Shown: one piece after another, positions 56,184 to 64,000 of the stretch | How positions within the stretch are numbered: the first letter of the stretch is position 1 | Layout: the number at the start of each line of letters is the position of its first letter | DNA from: Granulosicoccus sp047634635 | GTDB lineage: Bacteria > Pseudomonadota > Gammaproteobacteria > Granulosicoccales > Granulosicoccaceae | Length of the DNA: 64,000 nucleotides | Direction: 5' to 3' | NCBI GenBank assembly: GCA_047634635.1 | Contig: JBLIIE010000005.1 | Location: forward strand, 8,816-72,815 | Translations under genes and position numbers: made by a program | The notes under the pieces: generated by a model | What the model saw: the letters and a program-made list of their open reading frames with translations, nothing else | Database searches by the model: none | Told to the model about the DNA's origin: nothing

Positions 56184-57326
56184 TTATTTCAACGGAACAG
56201 ATTCAGCGATCAACCAGTCAACGACGGCAATTTGCGCATCCCTATCCGTTGCACCTGCATCCAGTGCAGCCTTATATACACGTAATTGCTGGTCAGAGCT
56301 ACTGCCCCGACGGGCGATCTCCCGCGCATTTTCCACTTCTTTTACGCAATCGAGATCCTGGGCATGAGGCCGGAGTAATTCGACAAGCTCGTCGATTAGG
56401 TCAGCAAGAGGAACAGCTTTTCGTTTGCCGAAATCTCCAAGCTCTGCCTCAACACCATAGCGCTGCGCGCGCCACTTATTTTCAAGGATAAGAATACGAC
56501 GATAACGCCGCCAGCTCTGATTGTTTCGGCGTAAATGCGTTAGAAATGTAAGGATGCATTGGTATAATGCGGCCACTGTCAATCCATCCTCAACCCAGGT
56601 GCAGACATCGCAAATACGAATCTCCAGTGTAGGGTGACGAACGCTGGGGCGCAGGTCCCACCAGATCTTTGAAGGATCGTTGATCATCCCGGTTGCCTGC
56701 ATGTCATCAACCATTTCAGTCCAATCATTCCAGCTATCAAACACCTCGGGCAAACCGGATCTGGGTAGATGACCGGCAATGGTTGGCCGCATCGATTTTA
56801 GGCCAGTATCGATACCTTCCCAGAAAGGTGATGAACCACTAAGTGCCAATAGATGCGGCATGAAGTAACTGACCTGGTTCATCAGATCGATACGCAGATC
56901 CTTGTCAGGAATACCAGCATGTATGTGCATTCCGCATATCGCCATGCGTCTGGCAATACTCGCCTGCTCCACACCCATGATGCGGTAACGTTCTAAGTCG
57001 ACAGGCTCCTGCTCACTCCACAATGACCAAGGGTGGGTTGAAGCAGCAACTATACACATATCAAATTCGCGGGCTACTGCTGCAACGCCCTGACGTAGTT
57101 CCAACAACTCTGCTCGAGCCTCGCCAATGTTATTGCATACATTAGTTCCGATCTCTACCTGACTTTGTAACATTTCGTACATGACACGATCACCTAAGAG
57201 ATCGTTGCACCGATTCATGAACCCTGCAGGCTGATGACGAGCTAACTCTCGTGTCTCAGGGTTGACAAGTAAGTACTCTTCTTCTATCCCGATCGTGACA
57301 TTGTCTACCACAGATTTTAAATCCAC
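56184..57326 (-). CDS. GCS2 carboxylate-amine ligase (YbdK type)
   Basis: 380 residues, GTG start at 57326 with no strong SD. Glutamate-cysteine ligase family 2: TIGIEEEYLLVNPETREL at the N-terminus supplies the metal-binding acids, then GMHIHAGI, and RHPTLEIRICD near 235. It joins an amine to a carboxylate with ATP; many members are not true gamma-glutamylcysteine ligases. First gene of the operon, so it probably makes the first amide. Confidence 0.9.
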   Translation of the reverse strand: MDLKSVVDNVTIGIEEEYLLVNPETRELARHQPAGFMNRCNDLLGDRVMYEMLQSQVEIGTNVCNNIGEARAELLELRQGVAAVAREFDMCIVAASTHPWSLWSEQEPVDLERYRIMGVEQASIARRMAICGMHIHAGIPDKDLRIDLMNQVSYFMPHLLALSGSSPFWEGIDTGLKSMRPTIAGHLPRSGLPEVFDSWNDWTEMVDDMQATGMINDPSKIWWDLRPSVRHPTLEIRICDVCTWVEDGLTVAALYQCILTFLTHLRRNNQSWRRYRRILILENKWRAQRYGVEAELGDFGKRKAVPLADLIDELVELLRPHAQDLDCVKEVENAREIARRGSSSDQQLRVYKAALDAGATDRDAQIAVVDWLIAESVPLK

Positions 57327-57490
57327 TGTTGGTCATTGAAAGTACTATTCAGAGTACACACCGTATCGGTAAACGGCAACTCTGGTAACAACAGTCCGAT
57401 GGGCCACTAGGCTTGTCATTTGATGTCGTGATAGTGTCCGCCAGTGCGCCCATGATTCTGGGGGGCTGGTTATGAGGGAAGTTTAGCAAC

Positions 57491-58087
57491 GTGTATAACG
57501 GTGGTGGCGATAGCTGGCGTAAAAACAAAAGAACGGAACTTATTGCTACCAGACACTCTGTTCCGGCTCCAGAACGAAAAAAAATAGCGGATGAGGTGGC
57601 TCTGGCGCTCGATGGGTTAATCGATATAGGTTCAGACACGGTTGTGAGTCTATATTGGCCAATTCATGGCGAGCTAAACCTGCGGGAATGGATGCTCTCA
57701 ACGTACAGGCGCGGCGCCAGAATTGCATTGCCTGTCGTTGTAGCAAAGTCAGTGGCCCTGGTGTTCCGTGAATGGACACCAGAATGCAAAATGGAACGTG
57801 GCATTTGGAACATTCCCGTACCAAGTGAAACAGCTATTGTCACACCAACAGTGGTAATTTCTCCACTGGTGGGCTACGACCCTGAGTGTTTTCGGCTTGG
57901 GTACGGTGGCGGTTTTTTTGACCGAACACTAGCCAATTTGCTGCCACGGCCATACACGATTGGAGTGGGCCATCCCTGTTCAGCCATTGCAACGATTCAT
58001 CCTCAACCTCACGATATTCCAATGGATGTAGTCGTTACCGGGAAAAATTCAGTGGTACACCACTCTAATCATGAATTGTCGCATTAA
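57491..58087 (+). CDS. 5-formyltetrahydrofolate cyclo-ligase
   Basis: 198 residues, GTG start. Converts 5-formyl-THF to 5,10-methenyl-THF with ATP. The C-terminal signature RLGYGGGFFDRTLA is complete and the central LYWPIHGELNLREW matches the family. Divergent from the GCS2 gene across 164 bp. I looked upstream for a 6S RNA, its common neighbour, and could not support one. Confidence 0.9.
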   Translation: MYNGGGDSWRKNKRTELIATRHSVPAPERKKIADEVALALDGLIDIGSDTVVSLYWPIHGELNLREWMLSTYRRGARIALPVVVAKSVALVFREWTPECKMERGIWNIPVPSETAIVTPTVVISPLVGYDPECFRLGYGGGFFDRTLANLLPRPYTIGVGHPCSAIATIHPQPHDIPMDVVVTGKNSVVHHSNHELSH

Positions 58088-58151
58088 TGTAGGGCGCACC
58101 CGCTTTTTGGTAGTCGCAAGCACAACCATAGAGGGTGGCAACACTGACAAA

Positions 58152-59399
58152 TCATGCCACTTTTCGGTTCTGCCTCACCAACCAGTAAAGCGCGGACGCG
58201 GCCAGTATCAGAAAAGGGATCATCGCCAGATTAACCGTACTCCAGCCTTGCGCCGGAGTGCCTCCAGAGCAATTCATTAGCCCACCTGAAGCCAGACTTG
58301 CCATCGTGACGCAACCGAAGACCATCATGTCGTTCAAACCTTGAGCTCTTCCACGTTCATGGGGTGCATGAGCAGTGGACAGAAGACTGGTGGCTCCAAT
58401 GAAACCAAAATTCCAACCTACTCCAAGTAGCATAAGCGCTAGGAAGAAATTCCCCAGTGTGACGCCCATTAACGCAGTGATACCGGCGAGTCCAAGAATG
58501 ATCAAACCAGCAGAAATGATTCTTGGGGCACCAAAACGCACAATGAGATGTCCCGTAAAAAAAGATGGGATAAACATGGCCAATACGTGTGCCGACACGA
58601 TGTCGTTGGCATTGTTGCTTGTAAAGCCACAACCAACTACTGCAAGGGGTGTTGATGTCATGACAAGATTCATCAAAGAATAGGACACCATGCCGCAGAT
58701 AATGGCCACCAACACAACAGGACTTTGCAGAAGTTCCAATCTGGACCTGCCCGTTGCCACCAGTGCTTTGGACTCTTCTGTTTGCTGGACTTTAGGTATA
58801 TCCAACAATAAAAACAGGAACAGACCGACCAGATTGATAACGACTACTGCTAAATAGGTACCGATGAATGGGTTCGGTAGAAATATGCCCCCAAAAATGG
58901 GGATCGTAGTCGTATCAAATAGTAGTTTATTCAGTTGTGGACCAAAAATAGCCGAAAGCAATCCTCCCGCCATAACGTAGGAGATGGCTTTGGGACGATA
59001 GGCTTCCGATGCAGTGTCGGCAGCTGCAAATCGATAAAACCCCTGAGCGGACATGTAAATACCCGTAAAGTAGGAACCTAGCAGTAACAAAGGAAACGAA
59101 CCTAGAAATAAACCAATCGCTGCGACAGCTGCACCCAGGGCACCACCCAAAGCTCCGACAACGAACCCGAATCTGCGCCCTTTGCGCTGCATCAGTGGCG
59201 ACATCCATGGTGCAGTGGTCATTGAGCCAAAGACAATTAATGAGATGGGTAGCGTGGCAAAGCATACGTTATCAGCGAGCATGCCACCTGCCAGCCCCCC
59301 CACAACAAATATCATGGGCATCTGCGCACCAAGAAATGCTTGAGCGGCCACCAAAACGGCCACATTCCGACGCGTGCGGGTATCGTCAACTTCAGACAT
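58152..59399 (-). CDS. MFS transporter
   Basis: 415 residues with twelve membrane helices and a cytoplasmic loop between helices 2 and 3 (MQRKGRRFG). A central loop with a charged segment (QTEESKALVATGRSRL) splits the two halves. The substrate cannot be told. It lies 200 bp after the rhamnose isomerase gene on the same strand but probably has its own promoter. Confidence 0.88.
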   Translation of the reverse strand: MSEVDDTRTRRNVAVLVAAQAFLGAQMPMIFVVGGLAGGMLADNVCFATLPISLIVFGSMTTAPWMSPLMQRKGRRFGFVVGALGGALGAAVAAIGLFLGSFPLLLLGSYFTGIYMSAQGFYRFAAADTASEAYRPKAISYVMAGGLLSAIFGPQLNKLLFDTTTIPIFGGIFLPNPFIGTYLAVVVINLVGLFLFLLLDIPKVQQTEESKALVATGRSRLELLQSPVVLVAIICGMVSYSLMNLVMTSTPLAVVGCGFTSNNANDIVSAHVLAMFIPSFFTGHLIVRFGAPRIISAGLIILGLAGITALMGVTLGNFFLALMLLGVGWNFGFIGATSLLSTAHAPHERGRAQGLNDMMVFGCVTMASLASGGLMNCSGGTPAQGWSTVNLAMIPFLILAASALYWLVRQNRKVA

Positions 59400-59599
59400 T
59401 AAAAAGAGATCCTGAATTTAGGGTAAATCGGTAACCTTGCCGTCAGGACTACTAACCCGGTCACCTTATAAGTCCACTAGTCTAAACAGGTTTGCGGGTA
59501 GGTCTCATAGATATTTATAGCGTAGTAAGCAAAACCACAAACTGGTACCAAGCAGGGTTTGCCAGATGGCCCCATCATTCTATTTATCGGCTATATGAA

Positions 59600-60889
59600 T
59601 TAAACAATTCCTCCACCAGCACCACTAACTTCTGGGCGTTTTGCCGATACCCTTTGCCGATAATGCGCCTCTCGATAAGCCGCGATGGGATCAATAGCCC
59701 CTCCTCTCTGCGCTCGCGCACTTTGCAGTATAGGATCCACATTGGTCCTAAACGCTTGTTTGAGTGCTTGTGTGGCCATTAGGGCGTCATTATCAGCTTG
59801 GTAGCCTGCTAGCGCCTCCCGGTCGACTAACGATGCCTGAACAAATGCGCGTTGAACTTCAACCGCGCTGCTCATCAGACTTTCAATGGGATCTGTGACG
59901 TTGTGTGATTGATCCAACATATACGCGGGTTTAAAATCTTCCGCCTGTTGTATTTCGATATCCACCAGTTCATTGAAGACCAGAAAAAGCCGGTACGGAT
60001 CAACAGAACCTGAGTCTAGATCATCGTCCCCGTATTTCGAATCATTAAAATGAAAACCACCCAGCTTTCCAAATCGCGCAAGGCGAGAAACGATCATCTC
60101 GATATTCACATTGGGCGCATGGTGACCAAGATCAACCAAGCAGCTTGCTTTCGCGCCTAGCTCGGCGGCTATAAGGTAATTGCTACCCCAATCCTGCACT
60201 ACGGTTGAATAAAACGCAGGTTCGTACATTTTATGTTCTGTGAACAATTGCCAGTCGTCAGGCAAGGCTGCGTAAACCCGCTTCATGGCATCCAAATAGC
60301 GGTCGAATTGTTGCCCCATATGAGATTGACCGGGGAAGTTTGATCCGTCACCAACCCATACAGTAAGTGCTTTCGATCCAAGCTCTTTACCAATTTCTAT
60401 GCACCGTACGTTGTGCTCTATAGCTTGTTCTCGTGTGGCTCCATCCGTATGCGATAAAGAACCAAATTTGTATGAGTGCTTCTGGTTAAGCTGGTCTTGA
60501 AAAGTATTCGAATTCATGGCGTCAAACCCAAGGCCCAGACTGCTGGCCTGTTCCCGCAGTGCCGTCGGATCTTCATCATCCCAAGGGATATGTAGGGACA
60601 CTGTCGGTGTTGCTCGGGTCAGTTGCTGGATGACGCCACAGTCATCTAGTTTGTCGAAGACATTTCTAGGTTCTCCCGCACCTGGAAAACGCGCAAAGCG
60701 AGTACCGCCTGTGCCAACACCCCAAGACGGAATAGCAACACCAAACTGGGTAGCCCGTTGGACAAGTGACTCGATATCCACTTGACTGCGTTGCAGATGC
60801 TCGGCAAGAGCGCTGTAGTCCGCATCGAGTGCAGGTGCATGCGACCGGTTATGATTCTCAATGAGTTCAGGGTCGATGTGCATGGTCAT
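59600..60889 (-). CDS. rhaI: L-rhamnose isomerase (RhaI type)
   Basis: 429 residues from the ATG at 60889 (AAAGGA upstream). Converts L-rhamnose to L-rhamnulose. It is of the Pseudomonas/Rhizobium RhaI type rather than E. coli RhaA. Metal-site segments are FTEHKMYEPAFY, LVDLGHHAPN and GGFHFNDSKYGDDDLDSG. It lies 16 bp after the aldolase/dehydrogenase gene in the same operon. Confidence 0.92.
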   Translation of the reverse strand: MTMHIDPELIENHNRSHAPALDADYSALAEHLQRSQVDIESLVQRATQFGVAIPSWGVGTGGTRFARFPGAGEPRNVFDKLDDCGVIQQLTRATPTVSLHIPWDDEDPTALREQASSLGLGFDAMNSNTFQDQLNQKHSYKFGSLSHTDGATREQAIEHNVRCIEIGKELGSKALTVWVGDGSNFPGQSHMGQQFDRYLDAMKRVYAALPDDWQLFTEHKMYEPAFYSTVVQDWGSNYLIAAELGAKASCLVDLGHHAPNVNIEMIVSRLARFGKLGGFHFNDSKYGDDDLDSGSVDPYRLFLVFNELVDIEIQQAEDFKPAYMLDQSHNVTDPIESLMSSAVEVQRAFVQASLVDREALAGYQADNDALMATQALKQAFRTNVDPILQSARAQRGGAIDPIAAYREAHYRQRVSAKRPEVSGAGGGIV

Positions 60890-60905
60890 GGTCAATTCCT
60901 TTGCT

Positions 60906-62996
60906 TTATCGAGTGAATGATTGAACGTTTCCAGCATCCACATTAATAATATTACCAGTGGATTTAGAAGACGCATCGCTAATTAGAAAATAGGTAGCTG
61001 CTGCGATATCCTCAGGCAATACCGCACGCTTTAGCAGCGAGCGCTCAAGATAGTGAGCCTGCAGCTGTTCAGCATCTTTGCCGTATGCGTCAGCACGTTG
61101 CTGCAACCACTCTCCAGACCAGATCTTGGACCCCTGAAGCACGGCATCAGGATTGACTACGTTCACGCGGATTCCATTGCCGGCACCTTCCAAAGCAAGA
61201 CAGCGGGCCAAGTGAACCTCAGCCGCCTTGGCGGTACAGTATGCTGAAGCACCTGGGGAGGCAGCCAACGCATTTTTGGACGCAACAAACACAACCGCGC
61301 CACCTAACTCTTGACGATGGAACATTCGAAAGGCTTCGCGCGACACCAGAAAATAACCAGTCGATAAAATATCCATGTTCTTGTTCCACAACGCGAGCGA
61401 GGTGTCTTCAATTTTCGCTGAAGAGGCGATTCCAGCGTTAGATACAAGAATATCAAGACCTCCAAACTCGCGAGCCGTCGTTGTGAACGCTTCACACACC
61501 TGAGTTTCATCGGTGACATCCATCAGTATTTGTCGGACCACATCACTGCCGTGTGTTGCAACTAATTGTGTATACGTTTCAGTCAGCAGATCCCGATCTA
61601 TATCCGCTAGTACCACACAGGCACCTTCAGACAGAAGACGATTTGCTGTTGCAGATCCGATACCTCCGGCACCACCGGTGACTAATGCAACTCGGCCGGC
61701 AAGGCTCTTTGGCTTTGGCATACGTTGAAGTTTTGCCTCCTCCAGTAACCAATACTCGATATCGAATGCCTCTTGTTCGGGTAAGCCGCAATAGGTAGAC
61801 ACAGCTGACGATTCGCGCATGACGTTAATGGCGTTGATATAAAATTCCGCGCTAATGCGTGCGGTAGCCTTATCTTTTGCAAACGTGATCATGCCAATCC
61901 CCGGTACCAGATAAACAACCGCATTAGGGTCTCTCATCGCAGGACTATCGTCATGCTTGCAGCGCTGATAATAACCTGCGTAACGATCTCGATAACGTTC
62001 AATTGCCGTAGGTAGAGCCTGTAGCGTATTTTCCAATGTGTTAGATGCCGCATCAAAATCAACAATCAGCGGCCATATTTTTGTTCGTAGAAAATGATCT
62101 GGGCAGCTTGTTCCCAGCGCTGCCAACACAGGCATCTGTTCACTACAGACAAATTCAAGTACAGCACTGCTGTCATCAAAATGGCCAACTTTGTATTCAT
62201 CTTTACTGATAAGCCCACGAATCTCTGGCATCAGTGCTTCAGCAACTCGTTGCCTTTGTTCAGGCGATTGTGCGTGACAGCTAGCCCCACCAAATGCAGC
62301 GGTGTCACTTTTCTTTTTGTCTAACCAGCTTATTGCCTGGTTGATGATTTCAACTGTTGTCGAATAGCATTCCTCAGCAGTATCAGCCCATGTAAATAAG
62401 CCGTGGCTACCCAACACAGCACCACGCGCGGCAGGGTTTTCTTCACAGAATTTACCCAGCCATAAACCCAGCTCATAACCGGGACGCTTCCACGGGAGCC
62501 ATCCGATGTCATCGCCGAATATCTCTTTTGTAAGTGCTTCGCCATCAGCTGCTGCAGCGATTGCGATGATTGCATCGGGGTGCATGTGATCGACATGAAC
62601 CCGAGGGACATAGGCATGCAGTGGCGTATCGATTGACGAGGCACGAGGGTTGAGATTGAATGTGCAATGCCGTAAATAAGCAACCATCTCGTCTTCAAAT
62701 TGCTCACCGCGATATAAATTGCGCAGCGAATCAAGCTTGTGCTGATATAGGGTTGCGAACCCGTCAAGCTTCATGGTGCCGACATCACCACCAGACCCTT
62801 TCACCCACAGTACTTGTGTTTCTTCCGAGCTCAACGGATCTGGCGTCATGACCTTAGCGGATGTATTACCACCACCATAGTTTGTTATGCGCTTATCGCT
62901 ACCCAGTAGATTGGAGCGATACAGCAATCGTCCGGGCTCATCGAGAGAAGCAGCGTGGTTCTGATCCCAAAGATTTTTCAGCAACTTGGTACTCAT
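60906..62996 (-). CDS. rhaD: Bifunctional rhamnulose-1-phosphate aldolase/short-chain dehydrogenase
   Basis: 696 residues from the ATG at 62996. The class II aldolase domain covers about residues 1-420, with zinc-site HVDHMHPDA and GSHGLFTW. The SDR domain begins near 435 (VALVTGGAGGIG) and has YxxxK in YCTAKAAEVHLA. It cleaves rhamnulose-1-P to DHAP and lactaldehyde, and the second domain probably oxidises lactaldehyde to lactate. This fusion is typical of the RhaI-type pathway. The kinase and importer are not in the window and probably lie to the right. Confidence 0.93.
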   Translation of the reverse strand: MSTKLLKNLWDQNHAASLDEPGRLLYRSNLLGSDKRITNYGGGNTSAKVMTPDPLSSEETQVLWVKGSGGDVGTMKLDGFATLYQHKLDSLRNLYRGEQFEDEMVAYLRHCTFNLNPRASSIDTPLHAYVPRVHVDHMHPDAIIAIAAAADGEALTKEIFGDDIGWLPWKRPGYELGLWLGKFCEENPAARGAVLGSHGLFTWADTAEECYSTTVEIINQAISWLDKKKSDTAAFGGASCHAQSPEQRQRVAEALMPEIRGLISKDEYKVGHFDDSSAVLEFVCSEQMPVLAALGTSCPDHFLRTKIWPLIVDFDAASNTLENTLQALPTAIERYRDRYAGYYQRCKHDDSPAMRDPNAVVYLVPGIGMITFAKDKATARISAEFYINAINVMRESSAVSTYCGLPEQEAFDIEYWLLEEAKLQRMPKPKSLAGRVALVTGGAGGIGSATANRLLSEGACVVLADIDRDLLTETYTQLVATHGSDVVRQILMDVTDETQVCEAFTTTAREFGGLDILVSNAGIASSAKIEDTSLALWNKNMDILSTGYFLVSREAFRMFHRQELGGAVVFVASKNALAASPGASAYCTAKAAEVHLARCLALEGAGNGIRVNVVNPDAVLQGSKIWSGEWLQQRADAYGKDAEQLQAHYLERSLLKRAVLPEDIAAATYFLISDASSKSTGNIINVDAGNVQSFTR

Positions 62997-63175
62997 GAAT
63001 TTCTTCGCCCGGAGGGGTTGTCTGCCAGAGATACCGTAAATTATAAGCATAGATAATCATAAATAACCAGAAGTGATTATTTCATGACCGAACATGATTG
63101 AAATTGATTGACTTATTTGTGCCACCAAGTAATATCGCAGTGACACTCAGGCACGAAGGGGGATTTCGGATCGTC

Positions 63176-63970
63176 ATGCATGAATTGGAAAGACAAAAAA
63201 TAATCTTGTCTGCGGTACAGGAAAAACCGGTGGCAACCGTTGCTGAATTCGTTGCGCTCACTGGTGCATCCGAGGCTACAATTCGTCGAGATATTGCCAG
63301 CTTGCATTTGACCAAGCAACTTAGGCGTGTGCGCGGTGGAGCTGAAGCCTTGCTGCCCCCCGTTACCAGTCCGCTTGCAGGTCGTCCCTTCAGCGTCAAT
63401 CAAACCATGCATACGCTTGAGAAGCGCGCAATTGCGCGTGAGGCTGTAGCACTTTGCAACGATGGTGACGATGTCATTATTAACGGTGGAACCAGCACCT
63501 TTCAGATGGTGCACTTATTAACCACCATGCGCATGCAAATCTTCACCAATTCGTTTCCGATAGCTGAACATCTGCTGCGGCATTCAAAAAATCAACTTAC
63601 ATTGCCAGGCGGAACTCTCTACCGGGAGCAAAACATTATCCTTAGCCCGTTTGAAAATGATGTCACTAAAAATTTCTGCGCATCACGGATGTTTATGGGG
63701 GCTCACAGCGTCGGTCGCCTTGGATTAATGGAATCTGACCCCTTGGTGATTCAGAGCGAGCAAAAACTCTTGGGCCAGGCTGATGAATTAGTCGTACTGG
63801 CAGACGCCTCCAAATTCGAACGTCGTTCCTCGTTGCTAATTTGTTCACTTAATCGTATTGATGTACTTATTACCGACGATAGCATTGCTGATGCGTCGGT
63901 GAATATGCTTGAAGCAGCCGGTGTGAAAGTAGTTGTTGCCGACGTTAAAACTGCAGCAAACACCGGCTGA
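63176..63970 (+). CDS. DeoR-family regulator of rhamnose genes
   Basis: 264 residues from the ATG at 63176, which starts at the usual MHELERQ helix; an upstream TTG at 63098 would add 26 residues. DeoR helix-turn-helix VAEFVALTGASEATIRRDIASL, then the sugar-phosphate-binding domain (INGGTSTFQMVHLL, LPGGTLYREQNIIL). Divergent from the rhamnose operon, which it likely controls, as DeoR proteins do for RhaI-type clusters. Confidence 0.9.
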   Translation: MHELERQKIILSAVQEKPVATVAEFVALTGASEATIRRDIASLHLTKQLRRVRGGAEALLPPVTSPLAGRPFSVNQTMHTLEKRAIAREAVALCNDGDDVIINGGTSTFQMVHLLTTMRMQIFTNSFPIAEHLLRHSKNQLTLPGGTLYREQNIILSPFENDVTKNFCASRMFMGAHSVGRLGLMESDPLVIQSEQKLLGQADELVVLADASKFERRSSLLICSLNRIDVLITDDSIADASVNMLEAAGVKVVVADVKTAANTG

Positions 63971-64000
63971 GTTTGTTTAAACCACCACAGTAATTCGCTG

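Noticed and set aside
57327..57490. Possible 6S RNA upstream of the 5-formyl-THF cyclo-ligase gene
   Set aside because: The neighbour suggests it, but I could not find the long closing stem with a central bubble in this 164-bp gap.

Overview
The window looks like chromosomal DNA from a Pseudomonadota bacterium, probably a marine gammaproteobacterium. It has close-packed operons, Shine-Dalgarno sites, ATG/GTG/TTG starts, periplasmic quinoprotein respiration, a tripartite tricarboxylate transporter, and sulfatases combined with sialic acid catabolism. No rRNA, tRNA or CRISPR array was seen. The taxonomic reading is inference; no marker gene is present.

Positions 1-12400 form a quinoprotein and lanthanide module. 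The minus strand carries pqqA (24 codons), pqqB, pqqC, pqqD, pqqE and two ABC subunits of the Lut/PedA1A2BC type. Divergent from it are a secreted cupredoxin-like protein and an ankyrin-repeat protein. Next come a diheme cytochrome c and a PQQ alcohol dehydrogenase whose active site has the Asp-x-Asp signature of lanthanide-dependent enzymes. A YVTN beta-propeller protein and a PQQ-associated ABC binding protein complete the set. An IS6-family relic with both terminal repeats (12401-13214) closes the region.

Positions 13397-16820 hold housekeeping or accessory genes (DUF4404, CBS pair, RibH2, TauE/SafE, LysR). Positions 17002-24906 form a C4-dicarboxylate module: TctC-TctB-TctA, a four-subunit fumarate reductase/succinate dehydrogenase-like complex, and a two-subunit class I fumarase/tartrate dehydratase. 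Positions 24907-30280 are decayed: an acyltransferase relic and a broken K+ channel/TrkA gene surround an intact ureohydrolase and a small DUF6394-like membrane protein. A MaeB-type malic enzyme follows.

Positions 32868-49131 look like an island for a modified, probably sulfated, sialic acid. It contains a SatABCD/Dpp-type ABC importer, NanA, NanK, NanE, two cytoplasmic sulfatases, a PhyH-type dioxygenase, an enolase-superfamily enzyme, a homocysteine-methyltransferase homologue and two paralogous GntR/FCD regulators. The importer's binding protein is circularly permuted: the C-terminal half of the family fold directly follows the signal peptide and the N-terminal half comes last. This is the most unusual object in the window.

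Positions 49194-51767 carry a BBE-type flavin oxidase divergent from a GlxA-type AraC regulator. Positions 51806-57326 are a translationally coupled five-gene operon (GCS2 carboxylate-amine ligase, esterase, ATP-grasp, esterase, ATP-grasp) that looks like an uncharacterised amide/peptide metabolite pathway. Positions 57491-63970 hold 5-formyl-THF cyclo-ligase, an MFS transporter, rhamnose isomerase, a rhamnulose-1-P aldolase/dehydrogenase fusion and a DeoR regulator.
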